From the NCBI GenBank assembly GCA_021234535.1, contig CM037836.1, positions 16,351,111 to 16,415,110 of the forward strand: 64,000 nt of DNA, written 5' to 3'. Of this stretch, positions 53,601 to 63,929 are shown in pieces (the stretch's first letter is position 1; each line of letters opens with the position of its first letter). The notes beneath the pieces are model-generated. The model saw only the letters and a program-made list of their open reading frames with translations, did not search any database and was not told the DNA's origin. Source of the stretch: Stichopus chloronotus (Eukaryota; Echinodermata; Holothuroidea; Aspidochirotida; Stichopodidae). The position numbers were made by a program, and so were the translations under genes.

Positions 53601-56600
53601 GATATCCTGTTACGGTAGTGTGTCATGTACGTGTCCCTGGATGCGTTTCAAATCGTGTTGAAAAAGATGGTAAAATAGTCAACCCTGACATAATAACAAC
53701 TGTTACATCATTTTCTAACTTACGATTTTATGAATGAGGTCTCTAGCTCGTAAACGTTACGGGGAGGGGTCTTTAGTTTGATCCCCTTAACTTTTGTTAT
53801 TTTTTATATAGCCTCTTTTCGATCTTTTTTAGTTATTTGCTTAATGTAAGCTATGATCACTTCTGAACTCTCATTACAATCTGAATAACGTTGCAATTTT
53901 CTTGTTCAATAAACCTTCGAAATAGTAGAACAAGAGTTTTGACTGTTAAAAGCAGTTCAGCTATAAGGAATTCTTTTTTACAAGTTCAATGAGACCACGA
54001 GACATTCTGTAATTGAGATAGGATGAGATCAAACGAATTGGCCTGCCTCGTACAACGTGGCTGAAAATGAAACCTGCACGAAATTACATAAAAGTACACA
54101 ATCTTATGATTTCCGGTATGTCGTATTTCAAATGAATGATAAATAATGTGTGATGATGCAAGTAATGTTGGGGTATGTAGAAATATCATCTGGGGTATTT
54201 TTTGTTTTGGAAGCATGCACATAATAAATCAATAGCGTTACTTTCTAGTGTGAGGGAGGGAGAAATGACCAAGACCTTTCTTCTTTCCTTGCATCACTTT
54301 ATCCAGTGCAGTGCTTGTGGAAGATGATGGTCAAAGGGAGTTATGCATACGCTCCCCAGGTAAAGCCATCTAAGCAACGCGGTATTTGTTTGTCAGCTTT
54401 TCTAGTCAGATTTTCTTGTGTGACTAATACTGTGTAGATCAATAGGTTCAAGGAAAACCATATGGTGACAAAGGCAGGCCGAAATTTAAACTACATGAGA
54501 ATATACTTCGATTCAATGTTTTGTTTGAAGGTACGATGTGTCACTGCTAGTTGTTGTCGATATTATTTTTGAGCACCACTCGCTCTACGCCCATTTCAGC
54601 AAAAAGGATATATAGCATTGCATAATTGCCTAGATCTGTCGAAGGATTTTGTCACACCTCTTATGCAATAAATCGATACCATGCAGTCCATATGGCCACA
54701 CCTACCCAGCGAAGACATTTGCTATTCACCACATCAAAAGAAAAATCCCCCTTTTTTTGCACAACACACAATACATTACGCATCGAGAAAAATCTCAGAC
54801 TCAAACTTTAAGGTGTTGAAATGTGGTTCAGAGGTCATCCTGCCCCACTTCGGCGTTTTTAGAACTTATTACTTTTACAGCTACCAATTGTTACATTTAC
54901 GATGGGGTGAGTTACTATATGTATGCCTAACAATGTGATCACATTCCCTCCAAGAAGTGCAATAAATTTGTTCAATCTGCATGCTCTAATTGATTCACGT
55001 ACCTATTCACTTCTAAACATTATCACAGACTGTACACGGTGGATTTCGATTTTGACAAAAAAATGCTAAGCCCCTTGAAACGCTTATTCTAACATAGAAT
55101 CAGTTCTGTTCTTAGTTTTAGATAACATACATCTACAACTATCATCGATATCAGCAGAACCTGGATATGCCTCTATTTTTGCCGAATGGTCATACGGCGA
55201 GTCTGTAGACTCTTGTTTAAATATTGAAGAACAAAACATTGTTATCCATCAGTTGGATTGGGACCAATGCCAAATATCGCACCGAGAACCATCTCAAGAT
55301 GTTTTGGATACTGTGACACGAACACACACCAAACCAAGCCGTCGTGCTAACTCTGTCTATAACGTCACCATCATCGCGAAGACACCTTCTGGGGTCTACT
55401 ATCAATGGAAAGTAATAAGAACGGACACTACAAGTGAGTAATACTGTTGAGAAAGTTTCAATGAATCTTACATTTGATTTGTTTAATGTAGAAAAGACCC
55501 TTTGAGATTGAAATGAATCAAGTTTCTCTCTTACTGACTTGTTTATTAAGGGATACCTGAAGTCAGAGAGACTTTAATAATTTGTTTCTCAAGCTCACAA
55601 AATGAATAAATATGGTTAATCTTCTGCATCATCCCAGGACATTTCTGAGGCAAGATATAAAATTCTGAGGTTTAGTCACTCAAATTAAAGTGGAAACCTT
55701 GTGCGCACTGATTTTTGTTGTCATTGCTTTACTACTGAAATTGCTTGCTTTTTTCTCTCTTTGTTGAGAAAGCAATTTTGTGAGGAATGTGGTTCCTGTC
55801 TTTCTTTAAAAGCAGGGTTCAAAAGTGATTTGGCTATACAAGCCCTCTCCACACAACATATTATGCAAGAAAACATGAAACCTTCCAAGGTTATACAGCA
55901 TTTCAATTTTAGAAAGAAACAAAAGCAGGTAATGTACATTTTTACAAGCAGGCCATCAGAAAGAGCTGCACAATTGACTACTTCGAATTAAGTGATTCTT
56001 ACTTAGACTGATTTTCTTAAACAGACCGCACAACGTCAAGCGAGGAATGAAGTATTTTCAAGTTTCAAACTTTGTCACCTGATTGGTGCCTGTCAGCGTT
56101 CTTGCATTCATTCTTCCCGCTATGCCCCAAAGATGCGTTAACAATAAATTATTTCATTCAGGCGAAACCTCCTCAAATTGTTTAAGCTGGAAAGGCTACA
56201 TGGGTATCATATGTCTATGCAGTGTGTCGTTATTTTTGGTTTGGTGTATGTTGTGTTATTTTCCTCCATGAGATTATGCAATCAACCAGAGGAAACAATG
56301 TAAGAGACTTTAATAACGCACAGTCTCATCATGATCTTTCACGTTGTATATTTCATCAATGAAACAACTATGAAAAGATATGAGTTGGCTGAATACTACT
56401 GATGTTAAACTTCTAAAATATAATTTCTTATCATTCTAGACTTTAAGTACAGTTAAAATGACATCATAGAAAAAGAACCTGCCGAAACACACCAACTGAC
56501 TGTGTCACATAACCCCCCTCCTCCCAGAGAGACGTATCAGGTGTTAAGTGATATTGATGATTTATTGTCGTTATTTTTTTTTGATAAAGGACCAACTGGT

Positions 56601-56873
56601 GAACCACACAATCTGAGACTTTCTTACAAGAATCGCAATCAAAACTCTTCAATTCTCCGTTGGAACTATCCCATTTGTGGTCAACGCAATGGAAATATCA
56701 TCGCCTTTGAGTATGTGTTTCAACGTTTCTCTCAGCCAGAAGAGAGAGGCCGCACTACTGAAAAACGTATGGTTTTGAATTCATTGCAAATCGACGAAAC
56801 TTACTCATTTCAGATTAGGGCAGTCACAGGGAAAGGAGCGGGACCGTATGCTACTTTCGAAGAAGTGTTTTAA
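38610..56873 (+). CDS. Gene 2: secreted four-FN3 protein, 528 aa, six exons
   Basis: Spliced coding sequence join(38610-38691, 48953-49246, 50769-51080, 52964-53266, 55122-55433, 56590-56873) totals 1587 nt, 529 codons with the stop. Order: signal peptide (1 to about 22), novel Cys domain (28-125), FN3-1 (126-229), FN3-2 (230-330), divergent FN3-3 with extra Cys pair (331-434), FN3-4 (435-528). Every intron is phase 1. Relative to gene 1 it has two extra FN3 exons, which look like duplicates of each other. No transmembrane segment is seen, so a secreted product is inferred. AATAAA lies 77 nt after the stop. Its sequence resembles FN3 tracts of receptor tyrosine kinases or phosphatases, but no catalytic part is present, so a soluble receptor-like or recognition role is possible. 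No gene name is assigned. Confidence 0.82.
39435..39545 (+). pseudogene. Possible SRCR-like relic, frameshifted
   Basis: After acceptor-like gtctctag, one frame reads AHLRCNSAILDSIWM and stops; the next frame continues MDVNVNAYCSDKFTDVIIC. The final Cys pair is separated by nine residues (CSDKFTDVIIC), as in the last Cys pair of SRCR domains, and C-x-S-x-x-x-x-x-I resembles the preceding motif. A frameshift separates the two parts. Support is weak. Confidence 0.25.
43519..43616 (+). pseudogene. FN3 A-B strand relic exon
   Basis: A good acceptor (tttctttcacag) is followed in family phase by a TGA, then PPAELHIASNKRNNYLEVQF, and then SEETRKRSLK and TAA. The PP-x-x-L-x-x pattern 13-14 residues before an L-x-V-x-F strand is how FN3 domains of this family start. 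The conserved Trp is Phe. Two stops show that it is dead. Confidence 0.35.
44215..44420 (-). pseudogene. Ig-like domain relic on the opposite strand
   Basis: On the minus strand the frame reads KQENVTFTWLIVVV, then DVKILRWNFPNETKTILQWV, then a stop, then VDFTLQLE. Invertebrate Ig domains commonly have ENVT-x-x-W, a C-strand Trp and V-x-FTL-x-I/L-x-x-V before the last Cys. The stop codon and lack of the paired Cys indicate decay. It is inverted relative to gene 2, in whose intron it lies. Confidence 0.3.
47683..47830 (+). pseudogene. SRCR-domain relic exon
   Basis: The frame reads TVYDKKTFCHLIGFDSENSH, then PVCAVSCDDKQQYLLH, then HHGERMEC, then IYSRNCLVG. FCHLIGF resembles the SRCR motif VCRQLGF, VSCDDKQQYLLH resembles V-x-C-x-G-x-E-x-x-L-x-x-C, and the next Cys falls exactly 20 residues after the first, as expected. 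Two expected Cys are Ile and Gln. The linker after LIGF is too short. It is decayed but recognisable, and akin to the relic at 16231-16431. Confidence 0.4.
48953..49246 (+). CDS. Gene 2 exon 2: novel Cys-containing N-terminal domain
   Basis: Acceptor ctaaccag and donor gtaaga bound 294 nt (98 residues), phase 1 at both ends. Motifs are CAPKRLSYGGRML, RRVFVFRIPTSFLKRRHRG, GIARVWKANDKITC, EVCPW and a Cys-rich tail with two more Cys before the donor. It aligns with exon 2 of gene 1 through KRL, VFVF-x-x-P, F-x-K-x-x-H, R-V-W and the T-C/C pair, and is about 16 residues longer. No known family was recognised. Five cysteines imply an odd one free or bonded to a neighbouring domain. Confidence 0.8.
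49247..50768 (+). other. Gene 2 intron 2
   Basis: It contains a TG/poly-G tract (about 49610-49646) and a region (49900-50110) rich in GGTCAAAGGTCAA-type blocks that resembles the GACCT repeats at 24.5-25.0 kb in reverse orientation. A 14-bp perfect stem lies at 50513-50546. No exon was seen. Confidence 0.5.
50513..50546. repeat. Short perfect hairpin with central CACGTG
   Basis: Arms ATTCGCTCTTTCAC (50513-50526) and GTGAAAGAGCGAAT (50533-50546) pair fully around a 6-base loop that includes the E-box core CACGTG. Confidence 0.65.
50769..51080 (+). CDS. Gene 2 exon 3: FN3 domain 1
   Basis: The exon follows acceptor tcttacag and starts PPSYSQIAPISFLDITPTSV. The B-C region is TWPAWDESVDAGYGPIVGY, E-F has FIDLEENTEYEFQL, and F-G has GEGPPSN, all standard FN3 landmarks. 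Phase is 1 at both ends. Two donors six bases apart keep this phase: gtagag after 51074 and gtaaag after 51080; the second is used in the model. Choosing the first would remove two residues (Gly-Arg). The domain is most similar to the next exon, so the two probably arose by exon duplication. Confidence 0.85.
51081..52963 (+). other. Gene 2 intron 3
   Basis: A 1.9-kb intron with a G run at about 51673-51684. No exon-like frame matching the family was found. Confidence 0.5.
52964..53266 (+). CDS. Gene 2 exon 4: FN3 domain 2
   Basis: Acceptor tttcag is followed by PPSYSNQEPLLFSDITSSAA, then SWPAWNESVDIGTGPVTGY at B-C and LIHLHDNTSYEVSILLQYGD at E-F. It ends TTCGG at donor gtaatt, phase 1. The W-P-A-W-x-ES-VD-x-G-x-GP-x-x-GY signature is shared with exon 3 and absent from gene 1. 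Sequons are NES twice and NTS. The alternative acceptor two bases on (cagag) would break the phase. Confidence 0.85.
53267..55121 (+). other. Gene 2 intron 4
   Basis: A 1.85-kb intron; nothing with family resemblance was seen. Confidence 0.5.
55122..55433 (+). CDS. Gene 2 exon 5: divergent FN3 domain with extra Cys pair
   Basis: The exon ends at the strong donor gtgagt and begins after ttttag. A second acceptor, cttag ending at 55115, lies six bases upstream and keeps the frame, so the mature protein could gain Val-Leu. Motifs are HLQLSSIS, FAEWSYGESVDSCLN, WDQCQIS and VYNVTIIAKTPSGVYYQW. The Trp, paired Cys and SG-x-x-Y end match gene 1 exon 3. It is a divergent FN3 by position, length (about 104 residues) and strand pattern; the profile identity is less certain than for exons 3, 4 and 6. 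Confidence 0.75.
55434..56589 (+). other. Gene 2 intron 5
   Basis: A 1.2-kb intron; short frames in it show no family motifs. It ends in a C- and T-rich tract before the acceptor. Confidence 0.5.
56590..56873 (+). CDS. Gene 2 exon 6: terminal FN3 domain and stop
   Basis: After acceptor gataaag the frame reads PTGEPHNLRLSYKNRN, then SSILRWNYPICGQRNGNII at B-C, LNSLQIDETYSFQIRAV at E-F and GKGAGPYA at F-G, ending EEVF and TAA (56871-56873). This is a textbook FN3 and the closest match to exon 4 of gene 1, sharing P-x-C-x-QRNG-x-I and GAGPY. The acceptor is preceded by a long T run. Confidence 0.87.
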
Positions 56874-56949
56874 ACGTAAAACTAACACTATTTGGATTGA
56901 GCACAATTCCATGTTGATAACAGTGCTGTGGAATTACACATGATATACC

Positions 56950-56955
56950 AATAAA
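56950..56955 (+). terminator. Polyadenylation signal AATAAA of gene 2
   Basis: AATAAA begins 77 bases after the gene 2 stop codon. Position and sequence fit a poly(A) signal; the cleavage site was not identified. Confidence 0.5.
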
Positions 56956-57724
56956 TGGATTAAATGCAGTCATCTTGATGACATTGTCAAGGAGCTGTGA
57001 ATCATTTGTTTTAATCATGTTAAACTCACAATGTTTACATAGGCGGCCGTACCGTCTGATCATGAGGCAACATTTGTGAAATGTAACCTAATAACCAAGT
57101 CACCCCAATGGTGGAAAAATTGCAATACATTGATGCTCACTGATGCTACATTGAGGCTTCTAGCCGATTTTTGGCCGTTCATGTTCACATCTGCAGGAAT
57201 TTGCCCCTCCAGATTGTTTCCTTGCCCCCCCCCAGTTTCCCCCAGTTGCTCTCACCCATCCCAATCAGATCTTGTACTCATCCAAAATTAATCACAAAAC
57301 TATGTATTGGCATTGGACTGAATAAGAACAGCTTCCGGGGAACCATGATTGATTAATGCCTAATTTATGGTAAGCAGGCTGCCAGTATTCATATCAAGCC
57401 CGTAGCCACTTCAACGGTAGGCCAGCCTGGTCAGACCAATTTTCTCTGGAATGTTTACCATCCAGCATAAGGGAAGGGGGGGGGGGGTAGGTGGTTGTTT
57501 TCCTAAATATAGGAATGTCGGTTTCCTAAGTATAGGAATTGAATGGAAGTGTACGTAGCCTATGTATGTGTATGTATGTGTGTGTACTCGGTGGTATCGC
57601 GTAAATGTGAAATGGTACTCCCAAAGAAAAAAAGTTGGGAACCTTGGAGTACGGTCAACCGAAAACATAAATAATATAAAAATAAATAATACACCTCTCT
57701 TGGGGCTTAATTTTCCACCCACAG

Positions 57725-57905
57725 ATATGCTAAAAGCTCAGAGCTTCAGGGGGCTTCGCCCCCTGGACCCCCAAGGGGCTTTGTCCGTGGACCCCACTAG
57801 GGGCCCTAAGGCGGACCCCTGGACTCCACCCGCAAAATCTTCACCCCCCAACATTTTCCTCTGCCCTCAGTTTGCCCCCCAAGTCTGACATCCTGGCGCC
57901 GCCAC
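57725..57905 (+). repeat. GC-rich repeat fragment with palindromic core
   Basis: The block stands out as GC- and C-rich in AT-rich DNA. It contains the palindrome agggggcttcgccccct followed by ggacccc(c/a)a(a/c) steps repeated as ggaccccca, ggacccca and ggacccctgga. Such blocks are typical ends of dispersed repeats in marine invertebrates. Which element it belongs to is not known. Confidence 0.4.
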
Positions 57906-58040
57906 TGTAAATACGGTACTGCGTATATAAGCTGATAAAAAGTAATACTAGCGACAACCATACACCTGCCCTTGTGTGTAGACAGAACCTACGTTCATCC
58001 TCAGCGATCTCATGTTGTCCCCCCCCCCACTCTTAATTCA

Positions 58041-58162
58041 CAATGGTCAAAATTGACCATAGATTGGTCAACTATGCACCGACCCAAAAACGTAAATTAC
58101 GTGTAACGATTTGACCATATTTTGTGCATAGTTGATCAATCTATGGTCAATTTTAACCATAG
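58041..58162. mobile_element. Foldback element with 36-base inverted repeats
   Basis: Arms 58044-58079 (starting TGGTCAAAATTGACC) and 58124-58159 (ending ATTTTAACCA in the reverse sense) are inverted copies with two mismatches, separated by 44 bases. Each arm also contains the small palindrome TGGTCAA...TTGACCA. It looks like a short MITE or palindromic repeat. Confidence 0.6.
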
Positions 58163-58654
58163 TAAATTTAGAGAGCCCCATATATAAGTAACGCGGAAAA
58201 AACAGTGAAACGATTATAATATTATGGCATAAAGATAGTGCTCAGAAAGCGTCACTTTGTACCAATTTAAGATATCAATTCAGTGCCGGATTTAAATGGT
58301 CTTACACCACACCTTTTTTGAATATTGCAAATTTTTTTTGGATATGCTATTATATTCTAGTCCTTCAAGCCTAGTAATTATTCTGAGATATCTATTTGCA
58401 AAAAAAAAAAGGAAAAATATTATGGTTCCGTTATCTATACTATCCTATCCTTTATTCAAGGGGGGGGGGGGCAAAAAGGAAATCAGGGATGTAGGGAATT
58501 GTGGGATTAATATTTAAGCGAATAACACCCTATATTACCATTTATATCTCTTATTAACTATCATTCCAAAATAAAAACAAAATAAAAGCTAGCCCTTCTG
58601 GCATGCAAGATTGTCTACTTTTCATGTCACTGGTAATGACCTGACCTATCTGCA

Positions 58655-58905
58655 ACCAATAAATGTAGTAATTAACCATAAAGGTAAAACTCACCATAAA
58701 TGAAATAAATTTTAACCAAAAACGTAATATCCTCCATAAATGAAGTAACTTTTAAACATAAATGTAATACCCACCAAAAATGTATTAATGTTTTAACTCT
58801 AATTATATGATAACGGACCCAACATAAATAAAATAAGTTTTAACCATAAATGCAATTACTACAATCCACCATAAATGTACTGATTTGAACCATATATGTA
58901 ATAAT
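58655..58905 (+). repeat. AACCATAAATGTAAT minisatellite
   Basis: About a dozen degenerate copies of accataaatg(t/a)a(a/t)ta, alternating with ttttaa, run through 250 bases. Units drift in length (about 18-20 or 37-40 bases). Confidence 0.6.
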
Positions 58906-61270
58906 TATTATCTTTCTTTCGAGGATAATTCTAATCTGGCACAGTTTTGGATTCGCTGTCCGCATAATTGCAGTGTTCATCACTTTAATTAAAAGTATGG
59001 GTGTCTTATCACCCCCTCCCCCCAAAAAGAAAAAAAATGACACGGGCTGTGAATTTCACCAACAGCGATCATTACAGAGAATTACAGAGAACAGCTGTTT
59101 TAAAAGAACCTCATTAGTAGGAGTAGATCTGACGTGTTTATTAATTCTTGTGATATATAGGTGGTTAATAGGTAATTACATGTTTAACAATGTATTTATA
59201 TGGACTGTATGCTTACCGTGTACTTTCATCGGATTCATTTCTCAACCTGTGTAAATTACTTTGGGTTTTGTTTGTTCTTTTCTTACGTTTCTTTGTTCTT
59301 TACTGTACAAAATTATGAATGAAATTGTGAATAAATTTAGCAATTGATATAGATTACAAAGGTGAACAAAACTTGCTTGGTTATCTTGCACTTTTCATAT
59401 TACCCATCGGAATGACACTATCATACTGACAATTGCGTTCCATGACGTTTTTCATGATAGTATATTTGTCAGGAAATAGTACTTTTCAGGGCCATTTTGA
59501 ACAAAACAGGGCTTAAAAGAGAGAAAAAGGTGATTCACTATGTATAGTTCTATGTCAAAGCTTAACCAGAAGATATTTATTCACAAAGGGAGCATTTTGG
59601 GATCAAGTATTCAAACTAATATTTCAATACATATGGACATTACAGATACAGTTGTTGAACAATGGTACATATGAAGAGGGGTCATTGGCACGTTTAGATA
59701 CAAAAACATGTAAGATTACATTAGCTAGAATTATTCATATTTAGACGTCTTGGTCTATACTGACCAACTGGTTAACAGCTACCGTAGACCGGGTAGGACA
59801 ATCATGTAAAAACTGTCACTTAACCTTATAAAATAGGGCTATACACACAACTCAAGTTAGGACAATGTAGAATCTTTAATAGTACAAAGAAATACTAAGC
59901 AGGCCTTTAGACGTTTGGTGTTTGCCCCATCGACCCGGATCCTTATACCCCTGGTCTCAAGGTGAGACACCCCGGTCGCTCTGCTCTCACAGTTTGACAT
60001 AAGTAACAAATCGAATCATTGAAATTAGGTTAGTTACAACCCAGCCGACCAAAATAGAATGGTGTAACATTATACTGTATGATAGTGACTGGAAAGTCAC
60101 ATAAGATGGAATATGGAAGATGGAATGTCTTCTTTGCTATTGGCTACTGTAAGGTTGAAGCTAGCTAGCAGGTTCTTTCACAGGACATCATCATACGTGA
60201 TTCCAGACTCTGCAACCGTAAGCGTGTTGCCTTCCTTGTCTGTCAAAATGGTCCAAAATGTTGTGGATTCACTGTGTTTTTAAGTTATTTACCCTTTGTT
60301 TGTCTGAACGTAATCTCAATGAATGTGTATCAGTTTAAATGAGATATCCACCGTTTAAGGCCTAGAACCTGGTGGAAAACCTGTGCATATTGCAAAAGCC
60401 TGGTGTTGAGGCTGTCCATCACTTATAACCCCAGTCCACAGTCATTTTGTGGTTTTTACTATCATTTCCGAGCATTGTAATCTAAGTGACATGGGATAAG
60501 TTTCGAGAGATATGAGCCCTCTGAGCACAATCCGATTTTATTTATCCGCTTTCTTTTTGCCAATCTCTCCTGCTTGCTCTTTCTCTTTTTTCCTCCTTCC
60601 TTTAGTCTTTTTCATCTAGCATCTCGCCCAAGAACGCTATGAATCTCCACTTCGTCAATAGATATTACTGTCAGATATGGAAAGAAAGGAACACTAGACA
60701 TGCTAGCCTGAGTGAGAAAATCGTATTTTGAGGAACACACTTCTAGCCTCAGTGAATGCCTATTTCCATATAAATAAAGACGTGTAAGATGAAAGTCATG
60801 AACTGCTGCTAACGGGCAGTTACCGACTCACAGTATGATAACATCAACCCTTTACTATTGTGTGATACTATTAAAGAGAAATAAGTGTTCAGCTGTCACA
60901 TTTTGGTGAGCGGAATACCCCATTACAATGTAAACAGTACGTACTAGCTCTGAGAAATACTTGGCAACCGCAGGTGTGGTCTAAATTACTCTGAAATAGG
61001 CCGAAGTGAAGCATGTAAGACTTATGGGGCTATTTAATCGTACCCCACAAAACACACAGATGTCGTGACATAAATTCTGTGAGAGAAGAGGCTCTTACTC
61101 CTCACTGTCCCTAGAAGAATGAAACTGGATTCAATATAGGCTTTAATTGCCGTCACTTAGTATAGGAAGTTTCCGATTTTCTCAATTTTTCTTGAAAGGA
61201 TGTTGGGGGAACACGTACATACATCAGCCTTACTTCAATGGTCAACACTGATTTTTCCTAACCAAAACAG

Positions 61271-61461
61271 GGAACAATTCACAAATGTGTTTTCCTTGAG
61301 TGCCTGGTATACAAACTAGTTCAGATGTGTGAAAAAAGCAAAATAAATAATTAATGTAAAATACGAATTAACAATCGTGACATGTGAGCTCTTTTTGATA
61401 ATTTACTCCATTTGATGCCAAACACTTAATCCAGTTGAGAGAAAGACTGAGATGTTACACC
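61271..61461 (+). promoter_or_regulatory. Gene 3 proximal promoter / 5' UTR, copy of gene 2
   Basis: The segment aligns with 38421-38609 over its whole length, with ttgagtgcctggta, acaatcgtgacatg and acaccATGG kept. An A/T-rich block (aaataaataattaatg) sits in the equivalent place. The similarity implies that the two genes were copied together with their promoter and may be co-regulated. Confidence 0.5.
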
Positions 61462-61543
61462 ATGGAAGGGTTGTTTCTGATGAAAGTAATCCTTCTTTCA
61501 CTTATCTGTCTAACAAAATGTTGCTCATTTTCCTCTCCTAGAG
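61462..61543 (+). CDS. Gene 3 exon 1: signal peptide (gene continues past the window)
   Basis: ATG in the same acaccATGG context as gene 2 opens MEGLFLMKVILLSLICLTKC and ends SSPR then G at donor gtaaga, phase 1. The length (82 nt) and all but two residues equal gene 2 exon 1. No second exon is visible in the remaining 2.4 kb, which is expected because intron 1 of gene 2 is 10.3 kb. It is a third tandem member, partial here because of the window edge. Whether the rest is intact cannot be judged. Confidence 0.75.
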
Positions 61544-63891
61544 GTAAGAAATGTTTCACTTTATTTGAAAAATCTTTTTGTAGTATGCTTATGTTCTCTC
61601 CTTGACAGATATTAAATTACTGAAATCAATATCTGTTCTTAGGTTACATGAAAAGCTAATATCAAGCAAAAGTACACATCGTTTTGGATACTAAATAAGA
61701 AAAACAGTTTAAGCATTTGATGAGGTTAAGAATATTTTGAACGAAATATTTATTGAACCTGCTATTAGCCTAATTCAAAGCAATTGTGAGGATTGTAATA
61801 TTCTTTACTAAAGAAGAGGTTTCGATGCTTTTATTGTGTTAAGACTCACTTTTCTTGCGATGGGGGATTGACTTCCCTTCTTTTTAGGACTCTTCTGTCG
61901 TGTCTTTATACACTTATTTTGTGTCTTAAATTGTTGATGGTACTAATAAAGTTATGTAAGTTTTCTATTCAGGGTACATGTTTGTTATGTGTCTCACTTT
62001 AAAACATGTATCTGAAGAAGAGAGTCATCACCTAAGATATTGATCAATAGAAAGTAATAGCGGTACTACTAAAAAAATACTACTAATTAAGTGCAATTGC
62101 AATCTCATTTTGAGATAACATTTACAATATGTAATTGTTTTATTTCTGGGATGTAAAAGAACGATTCAGTTGATATCGACTTCATGCCGCTAAATTCATT
62201 CACTATGTTACTATTCTACTCTACGGATTCGTTTTTCTGTGAAGCCAGTGTACCACGTAAAGTTTAATGCTTTTTTCGCCTTTGGTGGAAACTTCATTGA
62301 ATAATTATCTTGAGTGACTGAAAACAAGTACAAGAAAGGCAGCTTCTATACACTGAAAGGTGATTTTAAGTTGTGATGGTCTACTTTCAAAAAGATTAAG
62401 TTTACTATGAAGTGGAGACCACATTACCTTAAAATACAACCAACAATGCAGAATAAAACATATTGTAAGGAAAGCTTTTCAAAACTTATCAAAACCTTAA
62501 GAAGCAACTTAAATAAATATCAACTTTAAGACTCAAAAATCTTGCAAAAAAGTGCAATCTGTCAATAGTCATCCAATTGTTTAAGAATAGTGGGTCCATG
62601 TCTTAACTTCGATTGCTGTAACACTTATGTTCTGCACAATTGGTCTTAGTAATATAGGGACACGTTTTTATGCATAGCGGGTATTTACACTTTCAGTTTT
62701 AGAGCCGCTCAGGATTTTTGTTCAGGAAGAAGTTCAGAAATTGGAAATTCAGATGACTTAACTATTAGATTTAATAATCGTACGTCAATTTGTTGCAAGA
62801 GTGGTAATTTGATACTTTGATAATACACCTTTGCACTTGTCGGCCTAAGCCATATTACATAGAAGTAGGTGTGACAATACGGATGAAACAAAACGTTTAT
62901 CGGGTCAATAATGGCTTCCTTAAGGAAAATAGGGTTTCTTTGAGACATAATTATAACAATAGAGAAAAAATTCCAGCTTGTTGTTATATCCTAATATTTA
63001 GCATTGTCTCTACAATGATTAATACTGTTAGCACTACAATATACACTACAATATCAACATTATAGTAGTGATACTAGTTGGAAGTTTAATTTATCTAAGA
63101 ATCTTCATCCTAGATAAGCCATATTTGGCAACTGTTAGTGTTGAAGTGTTTATTCATTGATTTATAATTATTGGCTTTGCGTATCTATAATTTTCATCAG
63201 TCGTTAACTAATTGATATTACTCACGGAAATTAAAGTGTTATTTAAATTCAGATTAATTCCGCACTCGTTTGAAAACGACATTAAAGTCGTTAGAAATGT
63301 AGCAGTTGGTAACGGACATACCCTAATCCTCTACTAAAGTAAGCATTGAATTCATGGACCTGGCAAACAAATTCCTGATTCCAATATTATCACTTCATCC
63401 TCTGTCTTAAAAAGTTCCAGTCCTGGTAACGAAAGCCATTAATCTGGAGATTTGAAATGTAATCTGGTGACATAGAGCGAAATATTTCTTTCCTATTTTT
63501 ATTCATTTCCTTTTTGTATTTCTTATTATTATTATTAACATTAGTATATTTTTCAATTTATATCCCTTAGTCAATGTTACTTCTAGGCAAGTAGCATGCA
63601 TTCGTACTTAACAGTTCAGTTTCGCAACAATCTTTAGTGCAGCCACGATATTTATGACACGCTTTGTAATATTTTTCTTCACACAATAGGAAGCAAAGAT
63701 GTAGCTAATACAAATACAATTGTCTTCAAACATAATGCTTGATTGTTGACCATATTAACAATGTCTGGGGAAAACCCCTTCTCCGAGAGATGATACGTTT
63801 AATAACGTGAAGGAAAACGTACTTACAACTTTGTTCTTGCTACGTGATGAAGGCATGACTTTTCCACTGAAAAACTCCCCCCCCCCCCGCT

Positions 63892-63929
<38 letters not shown>

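Larger units (their letters stand above)
56874..61461. other. Gene 2 to gene 3 intergenic region (4.6 kb)
   Basis: It holds the gene 2 3' end, a GC-rich repeat fragment, a foldback element, G and C runs, a minisatellite and the gene 3 promoter. No gene was found. Confidence 0.5.

Noticed and set aside
62705..62795. Possible second exon of gene 3 (Cys-containing frame before gtaatt)
   Set aside because: The open frame would need a phase other than the phase 1 left by exon 1, and it does not resemble exon 2 of genes 1 and 2.
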